64,000 nt of DNA from an uncultured Lachnospiraceae bacterium (GTDB lineage Bacteria; Bacillota; Clostridia; Lachnospirales; Lachnospiraceae): the NCBI GenBank assembly GCA_902801515.1, contig CADCII010000002.1, positions 62,001 to 126,000 on the forward strand. The letters run 5' to 3'. Position 1 is the first letter of the stretch. Each line of letters begins with the position of its first letter. Below the pieces are notes generated by a model, which was not told the DNA's origin, searched no databases, and saw only the letters and a list, made by a program, of their open reading frames with translations. Shown here one piece after another: positions 51,914-60,529 of this stretch. Both the position numbers and the translations under genes were made by a program.

Positions 51914-53879
51914 CCAGTAAGATCTCCTTCTTTGGCAGGCTGAACCAGATCCTCAGTCCGTGTGGCACCAGGTTCTGTGCATGTATGCTGCCTTCGTGTG
52001 CCTCCACTATGGACTGGCACACGCCAAGTCCCAGGCCCAGTCCTCTGCGGCTGTCTGCCCCGGTTCTGTCTCCCATGTAGAACAGTTCGAACAGTTTTGA
52101 CAATTCTTCTTCGGCAACTCCCGGTCCGTTGTCACTCACACTGACAAAGACTTCCTGCTCTGTTCCCGACGTTTCGATACATATCTTAGAACCGTCCGGA
52201 GTGTATTTGATCGAGTTGTTGACCAGATTGATGATCACCTGTTCTATCAGCGCCGCGTCAGCTTCGACAAACAGATTCTCACCGCCCGGCTCGAAGATCA
52301 CTCTGCGGTTTCCTACGCTGCGGTCTGAATGCTGCAGCGCTTCACTGATCACGTCATCGATCAGTTCGATATCCTTGTTAAGTTTCAGCTCCTTATTCTC
52401 AAGCCTGGTCACGGAGAGAAGATTCTGCACGACGCTTATCAGCCAGTAGGAATCTTCTCTGATATCCCGGTAGATCTCTTTCTTTGTTTCCTCATCCATC
52501 CGGTCCGAATCGGCCAGAAGATTGTCCGCATTTCCGTAGATAGAGGTGAGTGGCGTTCTGAGGTCGTGGGAAATGGAGCGAAGAAGTGTAGTGCGAAGCT
52601 GCTCATTCTTCATCGAAGCAGCAGCCTCCTCTCTGGCCCTCTCACTGTATTCATTTTCCATAGCAAGCGCGCACTCACTGACAATGGAGTCACAGATACT
52701 GTGTGTAAATGAACTCATTTCCTTTTTGTCGCGGCTGATGGCAAACACTCCATAGGAGTGTCCATGGATCCGCACGGGCAGGAATAAATAATCTGACTCC
52801 GGGCAGGTGTCTGTCCACGCACCCACACTCTTACCCTCTCTCAGTGCCCGGGAAGCGGTCTCGTGGTCTTTTTCGGACAGAGCGGGCAGCTGTCCCTGTC
52901 CGTCCGGGAGTGCCTGCTCCTCATATCCGGGGACCAGGATCTGTGGTTCTTTCAGAGCCCCGCCCTCTGCCGGATAGATCAGGATCGTTCTTCCTGTCAG
53001 TTTGAGCAGCTGGCTGCCCGTCACCTCCAGGATCTTCCCCCTGCTGTCCTCCTGTCCGAGCAGACGGCTGGCGTCCAGCAGGATCTGTGTGCGGAAGGCC
53101 TTTTTGGAGGACTGGCGCGCGTATTCCTTCAGGCGGGACGCGAGTGTGCCGGTGATGAACGCCGCGATGAACATGATGACAAATGTGATCATGTATCCGG
53201 GGTCATATACCTGAAAATAAAACAGCGGCTCTGTGAACAGGTAGTTGAAGATGACTACACTGGCAGCGGCGCTGACGATGCCGGCAAGCGGGCTGCTGGT
53301 CAGCACGGCGGTCAGGGTCACGCACAGGATGTACAGGGTGATGATGTTGGCATCCTGAAGACCTGCCTTCTGGAACAGAAGCGCAAGAGCGGTCGCAGCG
53401 CCAAGAAGCGCCGCGACCTTCAGCATGTCTTTAATCACTCCGTGCTCAGCCTGCTGGCTGATCTTTACATTTCTCTGGGCCCGGGCGGAGACGTCGGGTA
53501 TGATCATCAGCGTCTTGTCCGGAAGCAGCGTCGACAGCCTGTCGGAGAGGGATGTCTGGAACAGCCTCTTCAACACTGGTACGGCACTCTGCCCGAGTAT
53601 GACCGTATCCGCTTCGCTCATGTGGGCGTATTCCGCAATCCTTGTGGGGACGTCTTCCCCGTAGACCGTCTCGGTGCGGGCTCCTATGCGAGCGGCAAGA
53701 GCCATGTTGGCGTCCAGTCTGCGGCTGCTCTCGTCGGAGAGTGTGGAATGTGTCGGCGTCTCAACGAAGAGCGCGATCAACTGTGAGTCCCTCGCCTGCG
53801 CAACCTGCGCCGCGGTCCGGATGATCCTCGCTCCGGAAGGAGCCGGGGAGACGCATACGATTATCTTTCGGCTACTCAT
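51894..53879 (-). CDS. KdpD-like sensor histidine kinase lacking the KdpD N-terminal domain
   Basis: This 661-residue kinase starts with a Usp-like domain (residues 5-125), then a DUF4118 membrane domain with about four helices (residues 150-240), a GAF-like region, and the kinase core: H-box LRSISHDLRTPLTSIYG, N-box NLVNNSIKYTP and G-box SDNGPGVAEEE...GLGLGLGV. Full KdpD proteins have about 230 more residues with an N-terminal ATP-binding KdpD domain, which is absent. It is encoded with KtrA/KtrB, not with kdpFABC. Confidence 0.9.
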   Translation of the reverse strand: MSSRKIIVCVSPAPSGARIIRTAAQVAQARDSQLIALFVETPTHSTLSDESSRRLDANMALAARIGARTETVYGEDVPTRIAEYAHMSEADTVILGQSAVPVLKRLFQTSLSDRLSTLLPDKTLMIIPDVSARAQRNVKISQQAEHGVIKDMLKVAALLGAATALALLFQKAGLQDANIITLYILCVTLTAVLTSSPLAGIVSAAASVVIFNYLFTEPLFYFQVYDPGYMITFVIMFIAAFITGTLASRLKEYARQSSKKAFRTQILLDASRLLGQEDSRGKILEVTGSQLLKLTGRTILIYPAEGGALKEPQILVPGYEEQALPDGQGQLPALSEKDHETASRALREGKSVGAWTDTCPESDYLFLPVRIHGHSYGVFAISRDKKEMSSFTHSICDSIVSECALAMENEYSERAREEAAASMKNEQLRTTLLRSISHDLRTPLTSIYGNADNLLADSDRMDEETKKEIYRDIREDSYWLISVVQNLLSVTRLENKELKLNKDIELIDDVISEALQHSDRSVGNRRVIFEPGGENLFVEADAALIEQVIINLVNNSIKYTPDGSKICIETSGTEQEVFVSVSDNGPGVAEEELSKLFELFYMGDRTGADSRRGLGLGLGVCQSIVEAHEGSIHAQNLVPHGLRIWFSLPKKEILLDGNGNI

Positions 53880-53891
53880 AATGACGGATCC

Positions 53892-54152
53892 TTATCTGGG
53901 TCGGACGTGCCGTTCCGAATCCTTCACCTTACTCCGGAGACGGAGTTTGTCAAGAAGGCGCTTCATCTGTACGGGAGTATGCTTCTTCGGTGCATTTTCA
54001 GCTGATTTCATTTCATTTTCCACCTGACACTTTATGTCTGCATCTTCAGGCAGGATCACATGCTCGATAAAATGATCTGCTATTCTTACAAATACTCTCA
54101 TGATCCCTGCGCCAAGCAGGAACGCCAGAACCAATAACACATCACGCATCAT
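53892..54152 (-). CDS. Small membrane-anchored protein of the Ktr operon
   Basis: This 86-residue protein has one N-terminal hydrophobic helix (VLLVLAFLLGAGIMRVFV) followed by a basic cytoplasmic tail rich in Lys/Arg. No family is recognised. It lies between ktrA and the sensor kinase with gaps of 4 and 12 bases, so it is co-transcribed and may link channel and kinase. Confidence 0.65.
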   Translation of the reverse strand: MMRDVLLVLAFLLGAGIMRVFVRIADHFIEHVILPEDADIKCQVENEMKSAENAPKKHTPVQMKRLLDKLRLRSKVKDSERHVRPR

Positions 54153-54156
54153 AATG

Positions 54157-54822
54157 TTACCTCCTCTCCGAGCTGTTCTTGCCCAGGCAGTTCCGAATGT
54201 CCTGCTGGCTTCCCAGCGCGATTACACTCTGGTTGTGCTCAAACCGAAATTCTGTTCCGACAGCGATCACCATGTTCGATCCGCTCCTCACTGCCAGGAT
54301 ATTCAGCTGATAGCGGTTCCGGATATCCAGGTCCCTGATCGTATGTCCGATCCATTTCTCAGGCACCAGGAACTCATAGATCCCATAGCCGTCAGCAAGT
54401 TCCAGGTAGTCAAACAGGTTGTCGGAGCTGACATGAAGGGACAGCCAGTTCGCCATCTGCTTCTCAGGATAGACAACCTCGTCGGCTCCATTTCGAAGGA
54501 GAAACTTCTCCTGGGTGTCGCGGGCTGCGCGGGAGATCACGCGTTTTGCGCCAAGCTCCTTGAGAAGTGAAGTGACCTCCAGCGATGACAGGAAGTCGTC
54601 TCCGATCGCGACGATGCAGGTGTCAAAGTTCCGGACGCCCAGCCCTTTCAGAAAGTCTGCGTTGGACGCATCGCCAACCAGGACACGGTCCGCGAACGGC
54701 GCAGCCATCTCCACCCGCTCTTCCTTTTTATCGACCGCCATTACCTCAACATTCATTTCCGAGAGCCGGTGGGCGATCCTTCTGCCGAACCGGCCGACTC
54801 CGATCAGTAATATCGACTTCAT
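54157..54822 (-). CDS. ktrA: Potassium channel regulator (KtrA/TrkA type)
   Basis: This 221-residue protein has an RCK_N Rossmann domain (LLIGVGRFGRRIA, VDKKEERVE, VLVGDAS) and an RCK_C domain (residues 135-215). It binds nucleotides and gates the KtrB channel from the cytoplasm. It follows the ktrB gene by nine bases. Confidence 0.9.
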   Translation of the reverse strand: MKSILLIGVGRFGRRIAHRLSEMNVEVMAVDKKEERVEMAAPFADRVLVGDASNADFLKGLGVRNFDTCIVAIGDDFLSSLEVTSLLKELGAKRVISRAARDTQEKFLLRNGADEVVYPEKQMANWLSLHVSSDNLFDYLELADGYGIYEFLVPEKWIGHTIRDLDIRNRYQLNILAVRSGSNMVIAVGTEFRFEHNQSVIALGSQQDIRNCLGKNSSERR

Positions 54823-54831
54823 ATATCCTCC

Positions 54832-56151
54832 TTATCCAACGGTCACCCTCTCCGTGATCCTTCGCGCGTTGCCGTGACGGATCTGCGGGATGACTGCGTA
54901 AACCATCGTCAGTCCTCCGACCCGTCCCAGGAACATCAGCAGGATCAGGATCAGCTTGGACGCGGTCGACAGTGACGGCGTTATCCCGAGCGTCAGGCCA
55001 ACGGTTCCGACTGCGGACGCGCTCTCAAACAGACAGGTCAGCAGCGGCAGGCCTTCAATCCGGCTGATGATACATCCCGCCATCAGGAACAGGCTCAGGT
55101 ACATCATGCAGATACATACGGCATTGCGGATCACGGACTCTTCAATTCTCCGGTTGTGGAAGTTGGTGTCCTTCTCTCGAAGAAGCACTGAGCGCACAGA
55201 CAGGAAGATCACGCCGAAGGTCGTCACCTTCATGCCGCCGGCAGTCGAACCCGGTGCGCCGCCTATCAGCATCAGCAGTATGATCAGCATCTTTCCCGCT
55301 TCGCTGAAAACATTCATGTCTACCGTCGCGAATCCTGCCGTCCTTGGCGTCACGGATGAGAAAAATGAATGCAGCAGCCGTTCATTTACCGGTCCTTCTC
55401 TGAATTCCAGCAGGAAGAACAGGATCAGAGGGATGGTGATAAGTACCAGCGTCATGTTCAGGATCAGTCTGCTCTGCAGCCTGAAGCGGCTCAGCCTGCC
55501 CCCTCTGTGGAAGATGTCGTCCCAGGTAAGGAATCCCAGTCCGCCCCATATGATCAGGCCTCCGATCACCAGATTGACCCACGGGTTGGCGGCGTAAGAT
55601 GCCAGTGATGAATACGCCCCCCTGCAGCCGAGCAGGTCGAATCCTGCGTTACACATGGCTGAGATTGAATGGAACACGGAAAACCACAGGCCCCTGAGCA
55701 TACCGAAATCCCTTGCAAATACCGGAAACAGGGCGGCTGCTCCCACAGCCTCCGACGCGAACAGCAGGACCAGGATGAACCTGGCAAGACGGATCACTCC
55801 TCCTGCGTGCGGCGCCGAGATGGAGTCCTGCACCGTACCTCTCTCACGAAGGCCGATCTTTCTGCCGGTGACCAGTGCCGCCGCACAGATCATCAGCATC
55901 ACGCCCATGCCGCCAGTCTGGATCAGAAGCAGGATGACAGCCTGTCCAAATCCGGACCACGCCTGCCAGGTATCCCTGACGACCAGACCGGTGACACAGA
56001 CCGCTGAAGTTGCCGTAAACAGAGCGTCCGCCGGCGGACATGGGACAGTTCCTGAAGAGGCTGCCGGCGTCATCAGCAGCAGCGTGCCTGTCAATATGAT
56101 CATTGCAAATCCGAATAAAATAATCTGAAATGCAGAAAAATTCCGATACAT
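54832..56151 (-). CDS. ktrB: Potassium transporter (KtrB/TrkH type)
   Basis: This 439-residue membrane protein has the repeated M1-P-M2 channel units: TSAVCVTGLVVRDT, ISAMCNAGFDLLG, SVTPRTAGFATVDM and SASAVGTVGLTLGI carry the filter Gly residues. The ATG at 56151 (MYRNFSAF) is used; the frame starts nine bases earlier only with TTG. It is the first gene of the Ktr/two-component operon. The 96-base gap upstream to the DUF4097 stop has no clear consensus promoter. Confidence 0.9.
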   Translation of the reverse strand: MYRNFSAFQIILFGFAMIILTGTLLLMTPAASSGTVPCPPADALFTATSAVCVTGLVVRDTWQAWSGFGQAVILLLIQTGGMGVMLMICAAALVTGRKIGLRERGTVQDSISAPHAGGVIRLARFILVLLFASEAVGAAALFPVFARDFGMLRGLWFSVFHSISAMCNAGFDLLGCRGAYSSLASYAANPWVNLVIGGLIIWGGLGFLTWDDIFHRGGRLSRFRLQSRLILNMTLVLITIPLILFFLLEFREGPVNERLLHSFFSSVTPRTAGFATVDMNVFSEAGKMLIILLMLIGGAPGSTAGGMKVTTFGVIFLSVRSVLLREKDTNFHNRRIEESVIRNAVCICMMYLSLFLMAGCIISRIEGLPLLTCLFESASAVGTVGLTLGITPSLSTASKLILILLMFLGRVGGLTMVYAVIPQIRHGNARRITERVTVG

Positions 56152-56247
56152 GATGACCAACCGCCTTTCATGGATTGATTATCATGCATCGGATATTAAA
56201 AGGGTGTTAGAAACAAACCGATGAGATTAAGATTGTATAAAGATATA

Positions 56248-57090
56248 TTACTTTGATGCAGCCGTGAGTGTTATGTCTCCGGTAGTCGTATCAATCTTCA
56301 CGCTGCCGCTTCCGTCTCCGCATACATAGGCTCCGCTCTCCTTGGCAAGCGGGAGATCGTAGTTTATTTTACCTGTGACAGTATCCAGATGAGCGGAGAA
56401 TCCCGGCTTCTCGGACAGGGCAGCTGTGACGTCTCCCGTTGTCACGTCAATGTCCAGCTTCTCCAGTCCTGGCGCGCTCAGCTTCACGTCACCGCTCGTT
56501 GTGTCGATCTCAGCGCTCCTGACTTTGTCCAGCGTCGCTTCGACATTGCCGGAAACAGAAGACATCTTGAGCTCATCGGCGCCGCTCAGGTCAAGTTTGA
56601 TATCGCCGCTGACGACGTCGATCGTCATCTTCTGTGCCTCGAGGGACGGAAGATGCACATCTCCCGAAGTTGCGTCGATATTCACATTTTCCAGGGCGAT
56701 GCTTTCCGGAAGTTTTACTGTCAGCTCTTTATCTTGATTGAAACCAAATGAGAAGAAGCTGCTTCCTTTCTTGGCGAACCGGATCCTCAGAGTATCGTCG
56801 TCAAGCCACCAGCGCATCTTCTTGTCTTCGCTGAGACTCTTGCGCGACTTTTCACTGATCTCGACCGTGTCTTCATCGTGATACTCGAATATAATATTTC
56901 CGCTGGTCCAGTCGATGTCCAGGTTTTTGACGGTATCTTCGATAACCGCATCCCCGACGGTGTATTTATCAGCGTCTTCATAGTTGTATGCCGCAAATGA
57001 AACGATGTGATGTACTCCCGATGCCACTGCTGCGATGACAAGAGCGCTGCAGATAACAGCAACCGATTTAGCTAATGTATTAGTTTTCAT
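56248..57090 (-). CDS. DUF4097 beta-helix membrane-anchored protein
   Basis: This 280-residue protein has an N-terminal signal anchor (MKTNTLAKSVAVICSALVIAA) and then a repetitive beta-strand region of about 200 residues with D-x-T-S-G-D-V/I turns, the hallmark of DUF4097. The ATG at 57090 overlaps the anti-sigma gene by 11 bases, so the longer frame is not used. DUF4097 proteins are often encoded with an ECF sigma and anti-sigma pair, as here. A decayed copy of its 3' end is at 44580-44705. Confidence 0.85.
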   Translation of the reverse strand: MKTNTLAKSVAVICSALVIAAVASGVHHIVSFAAYNYEDADKYTVGDAVIEDTVKNLDIDWTSGNIIFEYHDEDTVEISEKSRKSLSEDKKMRWWLDDDTLRIRFAKKGSSFFSFGFNQDKELTVKLPESIALENVNIDATSGDVHLPSLEAQKMTIDVVSGDIKLDLSGADELKMSSVSGNVEATLDKVRSAEIDTTSGDVKLSAPGLEKLDIDVTTGDVTAALSEKPGFSAHLDTVTGKINYDLPLAKESGAYVCGDGSGSVKIDTTTGDITLTAASK

Positions 57091-57826
57091 TTTTCTCCCT
57101 TCTCTTTCTGAGGATCTCACTTGTAATCACTACGATGCCCGCGATGATGCCGAGCGTAAACAGTATGCTCCCTGAGGTTATTTTTCCGCGTCTTGTGATC
57201 ATATTCATCATGTTGATGAACAGGATAGCGTCCGTCCCGAGCACGATCATGACCGGATTGCTGTCACCGATCATCTTCCTGACCGGCCTTGCCCTGACCA
57301 GGAACGGCAGGGATACCAGCCCGAGCCCGAACAGTGTGGCGCTCGACGCGATCCAGAACCACCGTCCGTGTGAGTACAGGCAGGTCACTGCGAGAAGCAG
57401 CATCAGGCTTGCGCAGAATGCACAGAATGTCCAGAATGCTCTGTCTTCAGGCACCATCAGGGGGACGATAACCAGAGACGCCGCCACCAGCATGGAGGCC
57501 AGCACTACGAAAAACACGCCCAGGGAAGACCCTGTATAGATGTTGATCACCAGGTACGCCAGGATCGGGATCATGAAAAGTCCCGACATCGCGGATCCCA
57601 CCGCCGCCGACCGGCGTCTGAAACGGGTCTCCCCATATCTGATCACCGAAGTCTTTTCATTTCTCAGAGAATCATCGATCTCTGTTTTCCGGATCCGCTC
57701 CAGCTCCTCGCGGCAGGCACTGCATTCTTCAAGATGCTCGTCCACCATCTGGCGGCTCTTCTCGCTGCAGGCATCGTCCGCGTACAGCGGCAGAATATCG
57801 CGGATCACTTCGCAATCTATCTTCAT
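57080..57826 (-). CDS. Zinc-finger (zf-HC2) anti-sigma-like membrane protein
   Basis: This 248-residue protein starts with a zf-HC2 domain, HLEECSACREEL near residue 31 (H-x3-C-x2-C), followed by a cytoplasmic linker and about five membrane helices. Such proteins hold ECF sigma factors inactive at the membrane. It overlaps the sigma gene by four bases (ATGA) and the DUF4097 gene by 11 bases. Confidence 0.87.
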   Translation of the reverse strand: MKIDCEVIRDILPLYADDACSEKSRQMVDEHLEECSACREELERIRKTEIDDSLRNEKTSVIRYGETRFRRRSAAVGSAMSGLFMIPILAYLVINIYTGSSLGVFFVVLASMLVAASLVIVPLMVPEDRAFWTFCAFCASLMLLLAVTCLYSHGRWFWIASSATLFGLGLVSLPFLVRARPVRKMIGDSNPVMIVLGTDAILFINMMNMITRRGKITSGSILFTLGIIAGIVVITSEILRKRREKNEN

Positions 57827-58374
57827 GTCTGATCCATCCTTTCCTGTATTTTCAGTCTGGCACGGTGATAAGTGACACGGGCCCAGTTCTCAGTCTTTCC
57901 GAAGATCATTCCGATCTCGCGGAAGCTCAGTTCGCCGAAGATCCTGAGTTCGAACACTTCCCTGTACGGTTCGTCCAGACCATGCAGCGCTACATGGATC
58001 CGGAATGAAGTATCCCGGTCGATCGCCTTTTTCTCGAGGCCTCCGCCGGACTCCGGCATATCCTCAGGGATCGGTTCGGTCTTCTTCTGCCGCCGCTTCT
58101 CGTCTACGAAATAGTTCTTCGCGATAGCGCACAGCCAGGTCACCTCACTGGAATCCCCGCGGAATTCATTTTTCCTGGAGAACGCCCGGAAGAAAGTCTC
58201 CTGCGTAATCTCCTCCGCCAGGTTCCTGTCCCCCGCCAGCGTCATAGCGTAGGAGAACACCCGCATGTAGTATGTTTCGTACAACTTCTGACTGTTCTGA
58301 CTGTTCAGACCTGACGGTTTCCGGCTGGTCTGATCATCCAGACCTGACGGTTTTCGGCTGATTAGGGCTGCCAC
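57823..58374 (-). CDS. ECF RNA polymerase sigma factor
   Basis: This 183-residue sigma-70 family protein has region 2 (YYMRVFSYAMTLAGDRNLAEEITQETFFRAF) at residues 34-64 and region 4 (YREVFELRIFGELSFREIGMIFG) at residues 136-158. The start is a GTG at 58374 with AGGAGG seven bases upstream. The first 30 residues hold a tandem duplication (SRKPSGL twice, from a repeat of about 36 bases) not needed for the family, so a later start is conceivable. Confidence 0.9.
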   Translation of the reverse strand: MAALISRKPSGLDDQTSRKPSGLNSQNSQKLYETYYMRVFSYAMTLAGDRNLAEEITQETFFRAFSRKNEFRGDSSEVTWLCAIAKNYFVDEKRRQKKTEPIPEDMPESGGGLEKKAIDRDTSFRIHVALHGLDEPYREVFELRIFGELSFREIGMIFGKTENWARVTYHRARLKIQERMDQT

Positions 58375-58942
58375 TTTCTCACCTCCTTTCTTGCAGACTC
58401 ATCGATTAGACGGATGTTAATCGTTTTCGTTACAAGAAATTATAAATTTTTTTTGGGAATTTGACGATAGTTTTTTTTGGGGGTAGGATTGGGGGGAGAA
58501 TTGGGCAGGAGGCGCTGATAGTTTTGCCCCATGCCCAGGCAATTGAGAAAAGCCAAGTAAGTTTGGGCAAGAGGGGGTGAATAACAAGACTTCACACCCA
58601 GAGGAAAGGTACAAGCCCGGGCGGAACAAACGAATAACAAGACCTCTTGCCCAAAAAAGAAACAAGTAAAGAAAGATAAAGAAAACGATTGGGGAGGAAA
58701 GAAGAATAACAAGTCTTCGTGCCCAGAGAGGAAGCAAGTTAAGATTCAAGCTTGGGCAGTATGGACGAATAACACGACTTTTTACCCAAATCTTCAATTA
58801 AGACTTCGAATAGTCTTTCTCTTAAGTAAGTCAGAGACCGGATCCGATGAGTCCCAACGCGCTTATAAATTGAGACAAGTTGAGAGTCGGGTCAAAAGAA
58901 GCCCAACAAACTATATAGATCCGACGTAAAGTGAGTGTGGAC
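58375..58942. other. Gene-free region between the sigma factor and lipoprotein genes
   Basis: This 568-base divergent intergenic stretch holds four direct repeats, several gggca/tgccc words, and purine-rich tracts on the plus strand. No credible ORF is present; the open frames here are low-complexity. It must contain the promoters of both flanking genes, but I could not assign consensus boxes with confidence. Confidence 0.6.
58579..58788. repeat. Four direct repeats of 22 bases with irregular spacing
   Basis: Copies at 58579-58600, 58632-58653, 58704-58725 and 58767-58788 follow the consensus gaataacaagacttc then a three-base variable part and a final ccca. Start-to-start distances are 53, 72 and 63 bases. 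A perfect 11-base inverted pair, tgggcaagagg at 58564-58574 and cctcttgccca at 58643-58653, involves the end of copy 2. No CRISPR-associated genes are nearby. Confidence 0.7.
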
Positions 58943-59521
58943 ATGAAGAAAAAGATCAAGACAGTACTGCTGCTCCTGCCGGTTATCCTTCTTCTGAGCG
59001 GATGTGCTGCGGAGCAAGTTAAAAGTAAGGCATCTTCCGCTTCTGATTCTGAGGAAGATGCTATTATGGATATCTTTAACAGCCTGTTTTCATTTGACCG
59101 GGAGATGGTTGTGGGAAAGAACATTGCTCTGGATGAGATTACGGATTTCTACTGCATCCGTTCTTCTTCGACCTTTCCGCCGGATTACCAGGCTTACCGG
59201 TTCTTCATCGAAGACGGAAAGCAGCAGTTCTACCATGAGACCAGAGAAGGCGACTCATGGCCGCTTACTGAAGAAGATATAACTGTCTCCGGCACGAAGG
59301 ATCTGACGCAGGAAGAATGGGATGAATTCTGTTCATTCCTGGAAGGCGGACACGTGAAGAAGGAAGATGATGAGCCGATAGACGGCGATGACGGTCCCTG
59401 GTTTACCCTGTACTGGAAGAGGGACCGCTCCGAATTCCGGAATTTCAGTTTTGCAGCGTACGATGCACAAGTCTCCTTTGAGGACTACTGTGCCGAGCTG
59501 GCAGGATCTGATGTCCAATAA
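58943..59521 (+). CDS. Predicted lipoprotein of unknown function
   Basis: This 192-residue protein has a lipoprotein signal: MKKKIKT, a Leu/Val/Ile-rich stretch, and the lipobox LLSGC near residue 20. The mature part is acidic (SSASDSEEDA, EEDITVSGTKDLT, EDDEPIDGDDG). The ATG at 58943 is chosen; an in-frame GTG at 58931 would only lengthen the charged start. It is the only plus-strand gene in the window and is convergent with the DUF3021 gene. No enzymatic motif is seen. Confidence 0.8.
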   Translation: MKKKIKTVLLLLPVILLLSGCAAEQVKSKASSASDSEEDAIMDIFNSLFSFDREMVVGKNIALDEITDFYCIRSSSTFPPDYQAYRFFIEDGKQQFYHETREGDSWPLTEEDITVSGTKDLTQEEWDEFCSFLEGGHVKKEDDEPIDGDDGPWFTLYWKRDRSEFRNFSFAAYDAQVSFEDYCAELAGSDVQ

Positions 59522-59560
59522 CTTTCCCCCGCTTGCCGGGAGACTGTATAGCACAAGTGC

Positions 59561-59618
59561 TTGCACGAGTGACAGGCACTTGTTCATCGTTGCACGAGTG
59601 ACAGGCACTTGTTCAACA
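59561..59618. repeat. 29-base tandem repeat in a convergent intergenic gap
   Basis: Two near-identical copies (59561-59589, 59590-59618) of a unit with ttgcacgagtgacaggcact at its start are followed by a partial copy. The repeat gives short stems between aagtgc (59555-59560) and gcactt (59576-59581). It lies between convergent stops, so it may contribute to termination in both directions. Confidence 0.6.
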
Positions 59619-59627
59619 AGCACTTGT

Positions 59628-60071
59628 TCATATTGACTTTTCATGCCCCTGCTGGAATCTTTTCAGGTCCTCGGTCATGCTCTTTGCTGTCCTTGCGTCC
59701 AGCATCCACATGATCACATTGACAAGGATGTATATGATTACGACGCTGAGTGCGACTGCGGCTGCCATGAAGATGGTCTGTCTGTTCAGTGGATCGTCTC
59801 CGAACATGAATGCCAGCAGGAGTACTATGATCAGCAGCATCTGCATAACCTTGCGGATCACTGCCTGCTTCACAGACAATTCCTTGTCGGTGGAAATGAT
59901 CAGGCTGGGGATGATGCCGATCAGGCCATAGACCAGCGGGTAGAGAAATGCTTCGTATCCGAATCTCTGCTGTGGGCTGAGCAATGATCCCAGGATCAGC
60001 ATGGCGGCGTTGATCAGTGTTACGGATATAAAATAGCTGCCGGCGGCTTCTCTGATTCGTTCTTTCATCAA
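59628..60071 (-). CDS. DUF3021 membrane protein
   Basis: This 147-residue protein has four membrane helices in residues 12-125 and a charged C-terminal tail, the usual form of DUF3021. Such proteins are typically encoded with a LytTR regulator, which lies 16 bases upstream here. In Firmicutes the pair regulates nearby membrane or transport genes. A second ATG at 60068 is equally possible. Confidence 0.82.
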   Translation of the reverse strand: MMKERIREAAGSYFISVTLINAAMLILGSLLSPQQRFGYEAFLYPLVYGLIGIIPSLIISTDKELSVKQAVIRKVMQMLLIIVLLLAFMFGDDPLNRQTIFMAAAVALSVVIIYILVNVIMWMLDARTAKSMTEDLKRFQQGHEKSI

Positions 60072-60087
60072 TCTGCACCTCCGTTCC

Positions 60088-60525
60088 TTATCCGCGCAGT
60101 TTTTCCCTGACTTCAGGGACGTATTTTCTGGAAATGATCACGTTTTCATCGTTCTTCAGCCGGCACAGGAATCTTCCGTTCAGCGCCGGCCTGATCGCGA
60201 CAATCTTCATCATATTTACGATGATCGATTTTGAGATCCTGACAAAACTTCGCTCCGGCAGGATTTCTTCGAATTCATACAAACGCCTGCGCGACTCATA
60301 ACATTCATTTTCCAGATACAGATATGTGCGGTCATCCACAGCCTCGATGTAATAAATATCCGACAGCGGGATCTGGTACAGCGATTCCCCGCTGTACGCA
60401 TCCACGCTGCCCTGATGCAGTTTGACAGAGCGTATTATCTCATCGACCCGATCATCATGCCGGTGGCAGCCGATCTCAATATATTCCGTCTCTTTATTCT
60501 GAATGATCTTTACCCTGATCTGCAT
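60088..60525 (-). CDS. LytTR-domain transcriptional regulator
   Basis: This 145-residue protein has a LytTR DNA-binding domain at residues 45-142: IPLSDIYYIEAVDDRTYLYL, RRRLYEFEEILP, FVRISKSIIVNMMKI and VIISRKYVPEVREKL. It has no receiver domain. It starts four bases after the hydrolase gene and is followed by DUF3021, so these three genes form one operon. Confidence 0.9.
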   Translation of the reverse strand: MQIRVKIIQNKETEYIEIGCHRHDDRVDEIIRSVKLHQGSVDAYSGESLYQIPLSDIYYIEAVDDRTYLYLENECYESRRRLYEFEEILPERSFVRISKSIIVNMMKIVAIRPALNGRFLCRLKNDENVIISRKYVPEVREKLRG

Positions 60526-60529
60526 ACGA

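Noticed and set aside
58579..58788. CRISPR array
   Set aside because: The repeats are 22 bases, imperfect, only four copies, and the intervals (about 31, 50 and 41 bases) are too uneven; no cas genes are present.
58417..58797. A 126-codon minus-strand frame in the gene-free region
   Set aside because: Its composition is low-complexity (Phe/Leu/Ser/Pro), it spans the direct repeats and has no good ribosome binding site.
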